Origin: Thiobacillus sp.
GTDB taxonomy: Bacteria > Pseudomonadota > Gammaproteobacteria > Burkholderiales > Thiobacillaceae
Length of the DNA stretch: 34,339 bases
Direction of reading: 5' to 3'
NCBI GenBank assembly: GCA_011391285.1
Contig: JAABQU010000077.1
Coordinates: 1 to 34,339 of the forward strand
This document shows, piece by piece, positions 27,135 through 34,339 of this stretch. How positions within the stretch are numbered: position 1 is the first letter of the stretch; every line of letters starts with the position of its first letter. The notes below the pieces were generated by a model. That model was not told the DNA's origin, did not search any database, and saw only the letters and a program-made list of their open reading frames with translations. The position numbers and the translations under genes are program-made.

Positions 27135-28052
27135 ATGGATATCGTCGCAATCGTCATACTCGCCGTCGTTCTGATTGTCGTTGCCAAGGGCATCCGCGTG
27201 GTGCCGCAGCAGAACGCCTGGGTGGTCGAGCGCCTCGGCAAGTTCCACGCTGTGCTCGGGCCCGGCCTCAACCTGGTGATTCCCTTCATCGACGCCGTTG
27301 CCTACAAGCATTCGCTGAAGGAAATCCCGCTCGACGTGCCAAGCCAGGTCTGCATCACGCGCGACAACACGCAGCTGGCGGTCGATGGCATCCTCTATTT
27401 CCAGGTCACCGATCCGAAGATGGCGTCCTACGGATCGAGCAACTACATCGATGCCATCTCGCAGCTGGCGCAGACCACCCTGCGTTCGATGATCGGCCGC
27501 ATGGAAATGGACCGCACCTTCGAGGAGCGCGAAGAAATCAACCGTGGCGTGGTGCTTGCACTGAACGAAGCCTCGACCAACTGGGGCGTCAAGGTGCTGC
27601 GCTATGAAATCAAGGACCTGACCCCACCGAAGGAAATTCTCCACGCGATGCAGCGGCAGATCACTGCCGAGCGCGAAAAGCGCGCGCTGATCGCATCATC
27701 CGAAGGGCGCATGCAGGAACAGATCAACATCGCCACCGGCGCGCGCAATGCGGCGATCCAGGAATCCGAGGGCGAGATGCAGGCGGCGATCAACGTTGCG
27801 CAGGGCGAGGCCGAGGCAATCAAGGCGATTGCCGTCGCCAATGCCGAGGCGATTGCGCGGGTGGCGATGGCGATCGAAAAGCCCGGCGGCATCCAGGCGG
27901 TGAATCTGAAAGTGGCGGAAAAATACGTCGAGGCCTTCGCCGGCATCGCCAGGACCGGCAACACCCTGATCGTGCCGTCCAACATGGCGGACCTCAGCTC
28001 GCTGATCGCAGGCGCGATGACGGTCGTGAAGCAGCAGAATGCAGGGAGTTAG
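27135..28052 (+). CDS. SPFH/stomatin-family protein (QmcA/paraslipin-like)
   Basis: 305 residues. One N-terminal membrane helix (about 3-20) is followed by a band-7 domain: RVVPQQNAWVVERLGKFHAVLGPGLNLVIPFID, DVPSQVCITRDNTQLAVDGILYFQV and LRSMIGRMEMDRTFEEREEIN. An Ala/Glu-rich coiled coil (about 180-245) mediates oligomerisation. The family forms large membrane-associated rings and organises membrane microdomains and proteases. The gene pairs with nfeD directly upstream; GGGAGAA before the ATG is its ribosome site. It converges with the lplT-like gene, with only 12 bases between stop codons and no clear terminator. Confidence 0.95.
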   Translation: MDIVAIVILAVVLIVVAKGIRVVPQQNAWVVERLGKFHAVLGPGLNLVIPFIDAVAYKHSLKEIPLDVPSQVCITRDNTQLAVDGILYFQVTDPKMASYGSSNYIDAISQLAQTTLRSMIGRMEMDRTFEEREEINRGVVLALNEASTNWGVKVLRYEIKDLTPPKEILHAMQRQITAEREKRALIASSEGRMQEQINIATGARNAAIQESEGEMQAAINVAQGEAEAIKAIAVANAEAIARVAMAIEKPGGIQAVNLKVAEKYVEAFAGIARTGNTLIVPSNMADLSSLIAGAMTVVKQQNAGS

Positions 28053-28064
28053 GGTGAAGCAGTC

Positions 28065-29282
28065 CTAATGCACGACATCGTTGCGATGCCGTAGCCAGAT
28101 GGCCGTCATCACGCCGCTGATGAACAGGCCGAATATCCAGATGATGGTGTGGATGTGCCAGTCGGCGCGCACCATCAGGGCATAGGCGCCGGTCAGCAGC
28201 AGGATGCTGATGTTCTCGTTGAAGTTCTGCTGGGCGATGGAGTGTCCAGCGCCCATCAGCAGATGGCCGCGATGCTGCAGGAGCGCATTCATCGGCACCA
28301 CGAAATAGCCTGCCAGTGTCCCCGCCAGTAACAAGAGCAGCAGGGCAGGGAAAAGGCTTTCCACCCAGATCAGTGCGATCGGCACGAATCCCAGGATGAT
28401 GCCCGCAGGCAGCACGCTAACGGCGCGCTGCAGGCTGACGAATTTGCCCGCCAGAATGGAGCCGATGGCGATGCCGAGCGCGGTGGCCGCGGTGAGCTGG
28501 GTCGCCTGGTCGAGACCGTATTTCAGGTTGAGCGCCGCCCACGCGATGATGAGCAGGCGCAGGGTGGCGCCGACGCCCCAGAACAGGGTGGTGACCGCGA
28601 GGGAAACCTGGCCGAGCGGGTCGCGCCACAGCAATATGAAGCTATGCCAGAAGTCATGCAGGATGAACAGCGGCGACTTGCTCGGCAGCTTGTGGTCGAT
28701 CGGCAGGCGCGGGATGAGCAGGTTGACGATGGCGGCGCCGAGATACAGGCTGGTGATGACGACAATGGCAAATTTCGGGGCGATCAGCCGGCTGTCCAGG
28801 CCCAGGCTGACCAGAATGCCTTCAGCCAGCTGCGGATTGATCAGCGCACCGCCGATGATGGCGCCCAGCACGATGGCCGCAACTGTGGTTCCTTCCATCC
28901 AGCTGTTGGCGACGACCAGTTTTTCGGGCGGCAGCAGCTCGGTGAGGATGCCGTATTTGGCCGGCGAATACATGGCCGCACCGACGCCGACAATGGCGTA
29001 GGCGAGCAGCGGGTGCAGGCCGGCCAGCATGATCAGGCAGCCGACGAATTTCACCGTGTTGGCGATCAGCATCACGCGGCCTTTGGGTAGGGCATCGGCA
29101 AACGGCCCGACCAGCGGGGCCAGCACGATGTAGGCCACGACGAACACCGTCTGCAGCAGCGGCGAAAACCATTCCGGTGCCGAGAAAAACAGCAGCAAGC
29201 CGATGGCGGCAAACAACAGGGCGTTGTCGGCCAATGCGGACAGGAACTGCGCCATCAGGACGGTGTAAAACGCGCGGTTCAC
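28065..29282 (-). CDS. lplT: LplT-like lysophospholipid transporter (MFS)
   Basis: 405 residues with about 12 transmembrane helices. Landmark segments match E. coli LplT: MAQFLSALADNALLFA, VFVVAYIVLAPLVGPFADALPKGRVM, VGVGAAMYSPAKYGILTELLP, and VANSWMEGTTVAAIVLGAIIGG. LplT flips lyso-phosphatidylethanolamine into the cytoplasmic leaflet, where Aas re-acylates it. No aas acyltransferase is fused or adjacent here. The start is GTG at 29282, chosen because E. coli LplT also has residues before the AQFLSA segment; no strong ribosome site is seen. It is divergent from the LysR gene with 157 bases between. Confidence 0.9.
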   Translation of the reverse strand: MNRAFYTVLMAQFLSALADNALLFAAIGLLLFFSAPEWFSPLLQTVFVVAYIVLAPLVGPFADALPKGRVMLIANTVKFVGCLIMLAGLHPLLAYAIVGVGAAMYSPAKYGILTELLPPEKLVVANSWMEGTTVAAIVLGAIIGGALINPQLAEGILVSLGLDSRLIAPKFAIVVITSLYLGAAIVNLLIPRLPIDHKLPSKSPLFILHDFWHSFILLWRDPLGQVSLAVTTLFWGVGATLRLLIIAWAALNLKYGLDQATQLTAATALGIAIGSILAGKFVSLQRAVSVLPAGIILGFVPIALIWVESLFPALLLLLLAGTLAGYFVVPMNALLQHRGHLLMGAGHSIAQQNFNENISILLLTGAYALMVRADWHIHTIIWIFGLFISGVMTAIWLRHRNDVVH

Positions 29283-29439
29283 GGGGGTTTCGGATCAGGG
29301 GCGGCGGCGTGGCGCGCTGGGCTGACGTCCGGGCGCTGACGAAAGAACTGCGAATACAAGGAGTTGGCGGCGGGATGGTTTCAACACGGGTGGGTTTGTG
29401 GTTGAATAAAAATCTTTTTTGACCCAAGGACGGGGATTT

Positions 29440-30384
29440 ATGGCCGACCGCAGACTTCAAGTATTCTACACCGTCGCCAAGCAGCTCAGCTTCACCAAAG
29501 CCGCGGATATCCTGTACATGACCCAGCCTGCAGTGACCTTTCAGGTCAAGCAGTTGGAAGAGCATTTCAATACCCGTTTGTTCGAACGCAGCCACGGCAG
29601 GATTTCGATGACGCCCGCAGGCGATCTGGTGCTCGGCTATGCAGAACGCATTCTGGCACTGACCAGCGAGATGGAAGCCCGCGTGGGCGAGATGACCGGC
29701 CAGGTCACGGGGCCGCTGATGATCGGCGCCTCGACCACCATCGCCGAGTACCAGTTGCCACGCATCCTGGGCGAATTCAAGGAGCGCTTCCCGCAGGTGC
29801 AGGCACGCCTGACGGTGGCCAATTCGGAAACCGTGGCGGCAAAAGTGGCCGATCATTCGCTCGACGTCGGCCTGATCGAGGCGCCTTCGCACAACTCCAA
29901 TCTGACCACGCTGGCGTGCTGCGAGGACGAACTGGTGATGATCTGTTCGCCCAATCATGCGCTGGCCTCGCGTTCGAGCGTGAACGCTATGGATATTGCC
30001 GTGCAGCCCTATGTCTCGCGCGAGCACGGCTCGGGCACGCGCGAGGTGGTCGATGACTTTTTCAAGCACAACGGCGTCAACCCCGACGATCTGCACATCG
30101 AAATGGAACTGGGCAGCCGCGAGGCCATCAAGGGTGCGGTCGAAGCCAACCTGGGTGTCGCCATCATGTCGGCCTCCACCGTGACCAAGGAAATCCAGCT
30201 TGGCACCCTGGTAGCGGTGCCGCTGAGCCCGCGGCTCACGCGTGAGCTGTCCATGGTCTACGCACCGGAAAAATTCCGCAGCAAGCTGCTCGATGCCTTC
30301 ATCAGCTTTGTCGAAAACAAGTTTCAGCAGTGCAATATTGACATCGTCCCGCTGAAACGTCCGGCCAAGGGACGCGGGCGCTGA
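29440..30384 (+). CDS. LysR-family transcriptional regulator
   Basis: 314 residues from ATG at 29440, with AAGGA eight bases upstream; a TTG seven codons earlier is less likely. An N-terminal winged HTH (about 3-62: LQVFYTVAKQLSFTKAADILYMTQPAVTFQVKQLEEHF) precedes a periplasmic-binding-like effector domain (about 90-295). The effector domain has the CysB/CbbR-type run LMIGASTTIAEYQLPRIL. The effector is unknown. Sequence style is close to regulators of sulfur or CO2-fixation genes, but no such target lies nearby. It is divergent from the lplT-like gene and overlaps the next gene by one base. Autoregulation at the shared 157-bp region is likely for the family but not shown here. Confidence 0.93.
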   Translation: MADRRLQVFYTVAKQLSFTKAADILYMTQPAVTFQVKQLEEHFNTRLFERSHGRISMTPAGDLVLGYAERILALTSEMEARVGEMTGQVTGPLMIGASTTIAEYQLPRILGEFKERFPQVQARLTVANSETVAAKVADHSLDVGLIEAPSHNSNLTTLACCEDELVMICSPNHALASRSSVNAMDIAVQPYVSREHGSGTREVVDDFFKHNGVNPDDLHIEMELGSREAIKGAVEANLGVAIMSASTVTKEIQLGTLVAVPLSPRLTRELSMVYAPEKFRSKLLDAFISFVENKFQQCNIDIVPLKRPAKGRGR

Positions 30385-30752
30385 TGCGCGACAGCAAGCG
30401 CCTGGTATCCATTTTCAGGAATTTGTCGGAAGGCCGGCAGCAGGCCTTGCTCGAATACGCCGAGTTTCTGGCCGGCAAGGAAGGCGCCGAGAATGCCGTG
30501 GCACCGGCCACCGAACCGTTGCCGATTCCGCGCCCCGACCAGGAGAACGTGGTCAAGGCGATCCAGCGGCTGATGCAGACCTATCCGATGCTGGAGCGCA
30601 ATCAGATTTTCCATGAGGCTTCCGCGCAGATGACACGCCATCTGATTCATGGCGTGACTGCGGTCGAGGCCATTGACGAACTGGAGCGGATTTTTGCGCG
30701 CCAGTACCAGCAGCATCTCGCCGCGCTGCAAAAAGACCCACAGTCGTCCTGA
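30384..30752 (+). CDS. Small hypothetical protein co-transcribed with the LysR gene
   Basis: 122 residues. The ATG overlaps the LysR stop codon by one base (TGATG), so the two are translationally coupled. The protein is mostly helical and has no signal peptide or Cys. It opens with MRDSKRLVSIFRNLSEGRQQALLEYAEFLAGKE, a segment resembling short DNA-partition or DUF2281-like helices. It then has a Pro-rich linker and a C-terminal helix pair (MTRHLIHGVTAVEAIDELERIFARQYQQHL). I do not recognise a family. It converges with the DUF2007 gene, with one base between stop codons. Confidence 0.75.
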   Translation: MRDSKRLVSIFRNLSEGRQQALLEYAEFLAGKEGAENAVAPATEPLPIPRPDQENVVKAIQRLMQTYPMLERNQIFHEASAQMTRHLIHGVTAVEAIDELERIFARQYQQHLAALQKDPQSS

Positions 30753-30753
30753 C

Positions 30754-31062
30754 TCAGTCGGGAAGTGCGCCGCCGCACTGCCAGCAACTCATGAAATTCC
30801 CGGGATTCGCCTCGCCGCAATGCGGGCAGGCTTTTTCGTCGCGTTGAGGCGCGTTGCGCAAGCCGGCCAGGACCTCGCGTGCCCGCGCTTCCTGCGCTTC
30901 GTCGTCGACCCAGACTTCCGGCTCAGCCTGCATGAACGGCACCTCGCCCAGCGCGCCGGCGGAATTGGCGTTGAAGATATGGCTGACGATGCCGAGGCTG
31001 GACAGGACATCGACGGCCAATTGGGCGTCGAGCAGGGTAGGTGCGATGAAAACCCGTTTCAT
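30754..31062 (-). CDS. DUF2007 protein with C-terminal zinc ribbon
   Basis: 102 residues. The first ~70 residues fit the DUF2007 fold, a small ferredoxin-like domain resembling the signal-transducing PII-type fold: MKRVFIAPTLLDAQLAVDVLSSLGIVSHIFN, EVWVDDEAQEARAREVLAGL. The C-terminus has ACPHCGEANPGNFMSCWQCGGALPD, two CxxC knuckles that probably bind one zinc. Function unknown. It lies 16 bases after the Fur-family gene on the same strand, so both are likely one operon. Confidence 0.85.
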   Translation of the reverse strand: MKRVFIAPTLLDAQLAVDVLSSLGIVSHIFNANSAGALGEVPFMQAEPEVWVDDEAQEARAREVLAGLRNAPQRDEKACPHCGEANPGNFMSCWQCGGALPD

Positions 31063-31078
31063 CGACGGGCGGGGAAGG

Positions 31079-31498
31079 TCAACGGGTGCGGCGAACGCGC
31101 ACGATGAGATCGATGCCTTCGGTCACCATGCCGGCAGGCAAGGGTGGCAGGCCGGAAATCTGCACCTGCTCGGCCGAGATATCGGAGAGTTTGCCGCTGT
31201 CGACTTCGTAAAGATGATGATGCGGGCTGGTGTTCGGGTCGAAAAATACCTTGCTGGGGTCGACGATGACTTCGCGCACCAGGCCTTTTTCCAGGAACAG
31301 CTTGAGCGTGTTGTAGACCGTCGCTTTGGAGGTTTCGGAATGGCGGGTGTTGACGATCGCCATTACCTGGTCGGCCGAAAGGTGTTCCTGACGCGAAAAC
31401 AGCGCGTGCGCGATCTCGATCCGCTGGTGGGTCGGATTGATCTCGTGGCTGCGCAGCAGGCCAGCCATGTTGTCGCGCGTGTAATGCATGCGTGTCAT
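31079..31498 (-). CDS. Fur-family regulator lacking cysteines (Irr/PerR-like)
   Basis: 139 residues from ATG at 31498; a TTG four codons upstream and ATG codons 3 and 10 codons downstream are alternatives. The N-terminal winged helix has THQRIEIAHALF (23-34), LSADQVM and SKATVYNTLKLFLEKGLV (57-73). The dimerisation part has FFDPNTSPHHHLYEVDSGKLSDI (85-107). There is no Cys at all, so the structural CxxC zinc site of Fur and PerR is absent. The HHH triplet (93-95) and the REVIVDPSKVFFDPN run are closest to the Irr branch, which senses haem/iron in alphaproteobacteria. Iron or peroxide sensing is inference. A perfect palindrome lies 37 bases upstream of the start. Confidence 0.9.
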   Translation of the reverse strand: MTRMHYTRDNMAGLLRSHEINPTHQRIEIAHALFSRQEHLSADQVMAIVNTRHSETSKATVYNTLKLFLEKGLVREVIVDPSKVFFDPNTSPHHHLYEVDSGKLSDISAEQVQISGLPPLPAGMVTEGIDLIVRVRRTR

Positions 31499-31535
31499 GA
31501 TAATCGCCAATCTGGACTTTGTCTAATTTCCGGAA

Positions 31536-31553
31536 CAGGTATGAATTTACCTG
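31536..31553. promoter_or_regulatory. Perfect inverted repeat, candidate operator
   Basis: CAGGTA and TACCTG flank a six-base spacer, TGAATT. The site sits between the divergent Fur-family gene and hisD, 37 bases upstream of the regulator's ATG and about 40 bases before the hisD -10. It could be the regulator's own operator. It does not match the classic 19-bp Fur box well, so the bound protein is unknown. Confidence 0.45.
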
Positions 31554-31571
31554 GCGAATGCCTTGCCGGCC

Positions 31572-31599
31572 GTGGCAGCGCGCCAAAAAACGGTACAAT
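31572..31599 (+). promoter_or_regulatory. Probable sigma70 promoter of hisDCB
   Basis: GTGGCA (31572-31577) and TACAAT (31594-31599) are separated by 16 bases. The -10 is good and the -35 moderate. Transcription would start near 31606, about 23 bases before the hisD GTG. Confidence 0.55.
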
Positions 31600-31628
31600 C
31601 TCCACCAGTCTTTTGGAAACGAAATCCT

Positions 31629-32933
31629 GTGGTTACGCTCACCCGCCTCGATAGCACGCAGCCTGATTTTCAGGCCCGCCTCACCCGTTTGTTGCAGTTC
31701 GATGACGCCGCCGATGCCGCCATCGAGCAGACCGTGGCTGCCATCCTGCATGATGTGAAAACGCGGGGCGATGCCGCCGTGCTCGAATACACCGAGCGTT
31801 TCGATCGCCTTCCGGCGACATCGCTGGCGAGCCTCGAACTCAATGCGGCCCAGTTGCAGACCGCGCTCGACCATTTGCCGGCCGACACTCGCCAGGCACT
31901 GGAAGCCGCCGCGGATCGCGTGCGCCGCTATCACGCGAAGCAGGTCCAGGAATCGTGGACCTACACCGAGGACGACGGCACGGTGCTGGGGCAGAAGATC
32001 ACCCCGCTCGACCGCGTCGGCCTCTACGTGCCGGGCGGCAAGGCCGCTTATCCCTCGTCGGTGCTGATGAACGCGATTCCGGCCAAGGTGGCCGGCGTGG
32101 GCGAACTCATCATGGTGGTGCCGACCCCGGGCGGGGAACAGAATCAACTGGTGCTGGCCGCAGCCGCGATTGCCGGGGTCGACCGCGTGTTCACCATCGG
32201 CGGCGCACAGGCCGTGGCGGCGCTGGCCTACGGAACGCAAACCGTGCCGCAGGTCGACAAGATTGTCGGCCCAGGCAACGCCTACGTGGCGGCGGCCAAG
32301 CGCCGCGTGTTCGGCACCGTGGGCATCGACATGATCGCCGGCCCTTCCGAGATTCTGGTGATCGCCGACGGCAATACGCCGGCGGAGTGGGTGGCAATGG
32401 ACCTGTTCTCGCAGGCCGAACACGATGAAATGGCGCAGTCGATCCTGCTGTCGCCCGATGCGGCCTATCTCGATGCCGTCGCGGCGGCGATCGACAAGCT
32501 GATCGAGGACATGCCGCGCAGCGACGTGATCCGCACCTCGCTCACCAATCGCGGGGCGTTGATCAAGACCCGCGACCTCGACGACGCTGCGGCGATCTCC
32601 AACACCATCGCGCCTGAGCACCTGGAACTGTCGGTGGCCGATCCCGATGCACTGCTGCCCAAGCTGCGCCACGCCGGCGCGATCTTCATGGGCAAGAACA
32701 CCTGCGAGGCCCTGGGCGATTACTGCGCCGGCCCGAACCACGTGCTGCCGACCTCGCGCACCGCGCGCTTTTCGTCGCCCTTGGGCGTGTACGATTTCCA
32801 GAAGCGCAGCAGCCTGATCCACGTGTCGCAGGCCGGCGCGCAGACACTGGGCCGGATCGCTGCCACGCTCGCCTATGGCGAAGGCCTGCAGGCGCATGCG
32901 CGCTCCGCCGAATACCGCCTGGTCCATAAATGA
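31629..32933 (+). CDS. hisD: Histidinol dehydrogenase
   Basis: 434 residues from GTG at 31629, the same length as E. coli HisD. GGAAA lies about nine bases upstream, and the longer open frame would start inside the promoter. The enzyme carries out the last two steps of histidine synthesis, oxidising L-histidinol to histidine with NAD+ and zinc. Visible family blocks: [78 protein letters not shown] (catalytic His), [23 protein letters not shown] and [10 protein letters not shown]. It is the first gene of the unit here; hisG is not in the window. Confidence 0.97.
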   Translation: MVTLTRLDSTQPDFQARLTRLLQFDDAADAAIEQTVAAILHDVKTRGDAAVLEYTERFDRLPATSLASLELNAAQLQTALDHLPADTRQALEAAADRVRRYHAKQVQESWTYTEDDGTVLGQKITPLDRVGLYVPGGKAAYPSSVLMNAIPAKVAGVGELIMVVPTPGGEQNQLVLAAAAIAGVDRVFTIGGAQAVAALAYGTQTVPQVDKIVGPGNAYVAAAKRRVFGTVGIDMIAGPSEILVIADGNTPAEWVAMDLFSQAEHDEMAQSILLSPDAAYLDAVAAAIDKLIEDMPRSDVIRTSLTNRGALIKTRDLDDAAAISNTIAPEHLELSVADPDALLPKLRHAGAIFMGKNTCEALGDYCAGPNHVLPTSRTARFSSPLGVYDFQKRSSLIHVSQAGAQTLGRIAATLAYGEGLQAHARSAEYRLVHK

Positions 32934-32946
32934 GCCGGCACTCCTG

Positions 32947-34005
32947 ATGAGTCGCTATTGGAGCGCCGTGGTGCACGGCCTGACGCCCTATGTGCCGGGT
33001 GAGCAGCCGAAGCTGGCCAACCTGGTCAAGCTCAACACCAACGAGAATCCCTACGGTCCCAGCCCTAGGGTGCTCGACGCCGTGCGCGCGGAAGCTGCAG
33101 ACACGCTGCGTCTGTACCCCGACCCCAATTCCGACCGCCTGCGCGCAGGCATCGCGGCCTATCACGGGGTGACGCCCGACCAAGTGTTCGTCGGCAACGG
33201 TTCCGACGAAGTGCTGGCGCACGCCTTCATGGCGCTGTTGAAGCACGACCAGCCCATCCTGTTCCCCGACATCAGCTACAGCTTTTACCCGGTGTATTGC
33301 GGGCTGTACGAGATTGCCCACCGCACGATTCCGCTGACGGAATCGTTCGAGATCCGGGTCGACGATTACCTCGTGCCCAATGGCGGGGTGATTTTCCCCA
33401 ATCCCAATGCGCCGACTGGGCGCTTGTTGCCGCTGGCCGAAATCGAGCGGTTGCTCGTCGGCAGTCCCGATTCGGTGGTGGTGATCGACGAGGCCTACAT
33501 CGATTTCGGCGGCGAATCTGCGGTGGGACTGGTGGCACGCTACCCGCAACTGCTGGTCACCCGCACGCTGTCGAAGTCGCACGCGCTGGCCGGCCTGCGC
33601 GTCGGCTACGCGATCGGCCAGCCGCACCTGATCGAGGCGCTCAACCGCGTCAAGGACAGCTTCAACTCCTATCCGCTCGACCGCTTTGCCCAGGCTGGCG
33701 CGCTGGCGTCGATGGAAGACCGTGCCTATTTTGAGTCCATCTGTTCCAAGGTGGTCAGAACCCGCACCCGGCTGGTGGCCGACATGGAAGCGCTCGGCTT
33801 CGAAGTGCTGCCATCCGGCGCCAATTTCATTTTCGCCCGCCATCCGCAGCACGACGGTGCAGAGTTGGCCGCGCGCCTGCGTGAGCGCAGCATCATCGTG
33901 CGCCATTTCAAGAAACCGGCCCGCATCGCGCCGTTCCTGCGCATCACCGTTGGCACCGATGCGCAATGCGATGCGTTGATCACCGCATTGAAAGCGCTGT
34001 GCTGA
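32947..34005 (+). CDS. hisC: Histidinol-phosphate aminotransferase
   Basis: 352 residues from ATG at 32947, 13 bases after hisD; upstream ATG codons in this frame overlap hisD and add no homology. This PLP fold-type I enzyme converts imidazole-acetol phosphate to histidinol phosphate with glutamate. Landmarks: [13 protein letters not shown] (28-40), [10 protein letters not shown] (81-90), PNPNAPTG (N154 region), VIDEAYIDF (D181, Y184) and [15 protein letters not shown] with the PLP lysine K210. The C-terminal Arg for substrate binding is in FLRITVG. The length is usual for the family. Confidence 0.97.
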   Translation: MSRYWSAVVHGLTPYVPGEQPKLANLVKLNTNENPYGPSPRVLDAVRAEAADTLRLYPDPNSDRLRAGIAAYHGVTPDQVFVGNGSDEVLAHAFMALLKHDQPILFPDISYSFYPVYCGLYEIAHRTIPLTESFEIRVDDYLVPNGGVIFPNPNAPTGRLLPLAEIERLLVGSPDSVVVIDEAYIDFGGESAVGLVARYPQLLVTRTLSKSHALAGLRVGYAIGQPHLIEALNRVKDSFNSYPLDRFAQAGALASMEDRAYFESICSKVVRTRTRLVADMEALGFEVLPSGANFIFARHPQHDGAELAARLRERSIIVRHFKKPARIAPFLRITVGTDAQCDALITALKALC

Positions 34006-34055
34006 AAACCAGAGCGGCCTGCTAGAATCCCTTTACAGCATTATTGACCGACGCC

Positions 34056-34339
34056 ATGCGCACCGCCCAAGTCACTCGCAACACCCTCGAGACCCAGATC
34101 ACGGTCAGTCTCAACCTCGATGGCACCGGTATTTCCAAGCTTGCCACCGGCGTGCCTTTCCTCGACCACATGCTCGACCAGATCGCGCGTCATGGCCTGA
34201 TCGACCTCGATATTCAGGCCAAGGGTGATCTCCATATCGACGCCCACCACACGGTGGAAGACACGGGCATTACCCTGGGCCAGGCATTCGCGCAGGCGCT
34301 CGGCGACAAGAAGGGCATCCGCCGCTACGGCCATGCCTA
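34056..34339 (+). CDS. hisB: Imidazoleglycerol-phosphate dehydratase (3' end cut by window)
   Basis: The first 94 codons are present, from ATG at 34056, and the gene runs off the right edge. The start of the family is clear: [39 protein letters not shown] and the metal-binding [17 protein letters not shown] block. The enzyme dehydrates imidazole-glycerol phosphate to imidazole-acetol phosphate, the substrate of HisC. It starts 50 bases after hisC. This is the monofunctional form, with no phosphatase domain ahead of it. Confidence 0.96.
   Translation, partial: MRTAQVTRNTLETQITVSLNLDGTGISKLATGVPFLDHMLDQIARHGLIDLDIQAKGDLHIDAHHTVEDTGITLGQAFAQALGDKKGIRRYGHA

Overview
The window is about 34 kb of GC-rich chromosomal DNA from a betaproteobacterium. 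A Thiobacillus-like (Nitrosomonadales/Thiobacillaceae) host fits the gene content and protein style best, but the genus is inference. Most genes are housekeeping or metal-handling genes. No CRISPR array, prophage, transposase or rRNA is visible.

Left end (1-4300). A divergent, exported M20-type peptidase runs off the left edge. Next come an AT-richer hypothetical membrane protein and about 430 bases of unassigned sequence. Then a truncated NtrC-type regulator on the minus strand meets, head to head, a truncated EAL domain on the plus strand. Both genes lack their 5' halves at the same point near 3670-3683, so this is either a rearrangement scar or an assembly chimera.

Translation and copper block (4265-12611). 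gltX and tRNA-Thr(CGT) lie on the minus strand and tRNA-Val(CAC) on the plus strand, with clear terminators. A minus-strand operon follows: a small Cys-rich exported protein, then the CusC-, CusB- and CusA-like parts of a tripartite Cu(I)/Ag(I) efflux system. All three periplasmic Met ligands of CusA are conserved, and CusB carries a fused CusF-like tail.

Middle (12463-19600). A RhlE-type DEAD-box helicase with a good sigma70 promoter is followed by a terminator and a ~480-bp imperfect palindromic element. After that come a methyltransferase with a regulatory domain, three small exported proteins on the minus strand (Rap1a/Tai-like, unknown, DUF4197) and a PIN-PhoH ATPase.

Plus-strand gene train (19758-28052). 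This holds an exported HIRAN-domain protein, a PQQ-type sugar dehydrogenase-like protein, tsaB, rimI, a family-4 uracil-DNA glycosylase, an unusual methyltransferase and a YfcE-type phosphoesterase. A membrane/envelope cluster follows: LemA, two TPM-domain proteins, NfeD and SPFH. Genes are packed with 4-base overlaps or short gaps.

Right end (28065-34339). An LplT-like transporter is divergent from a LysR regulator plus a small unknown protein. A DUF2007/zinc-ribbon protein and a cysteine-free Fur-family regulator lie on the minus strand. The window ends in a histidine operon, hisD-hisC-hisB, with hisB cut by the right edge.
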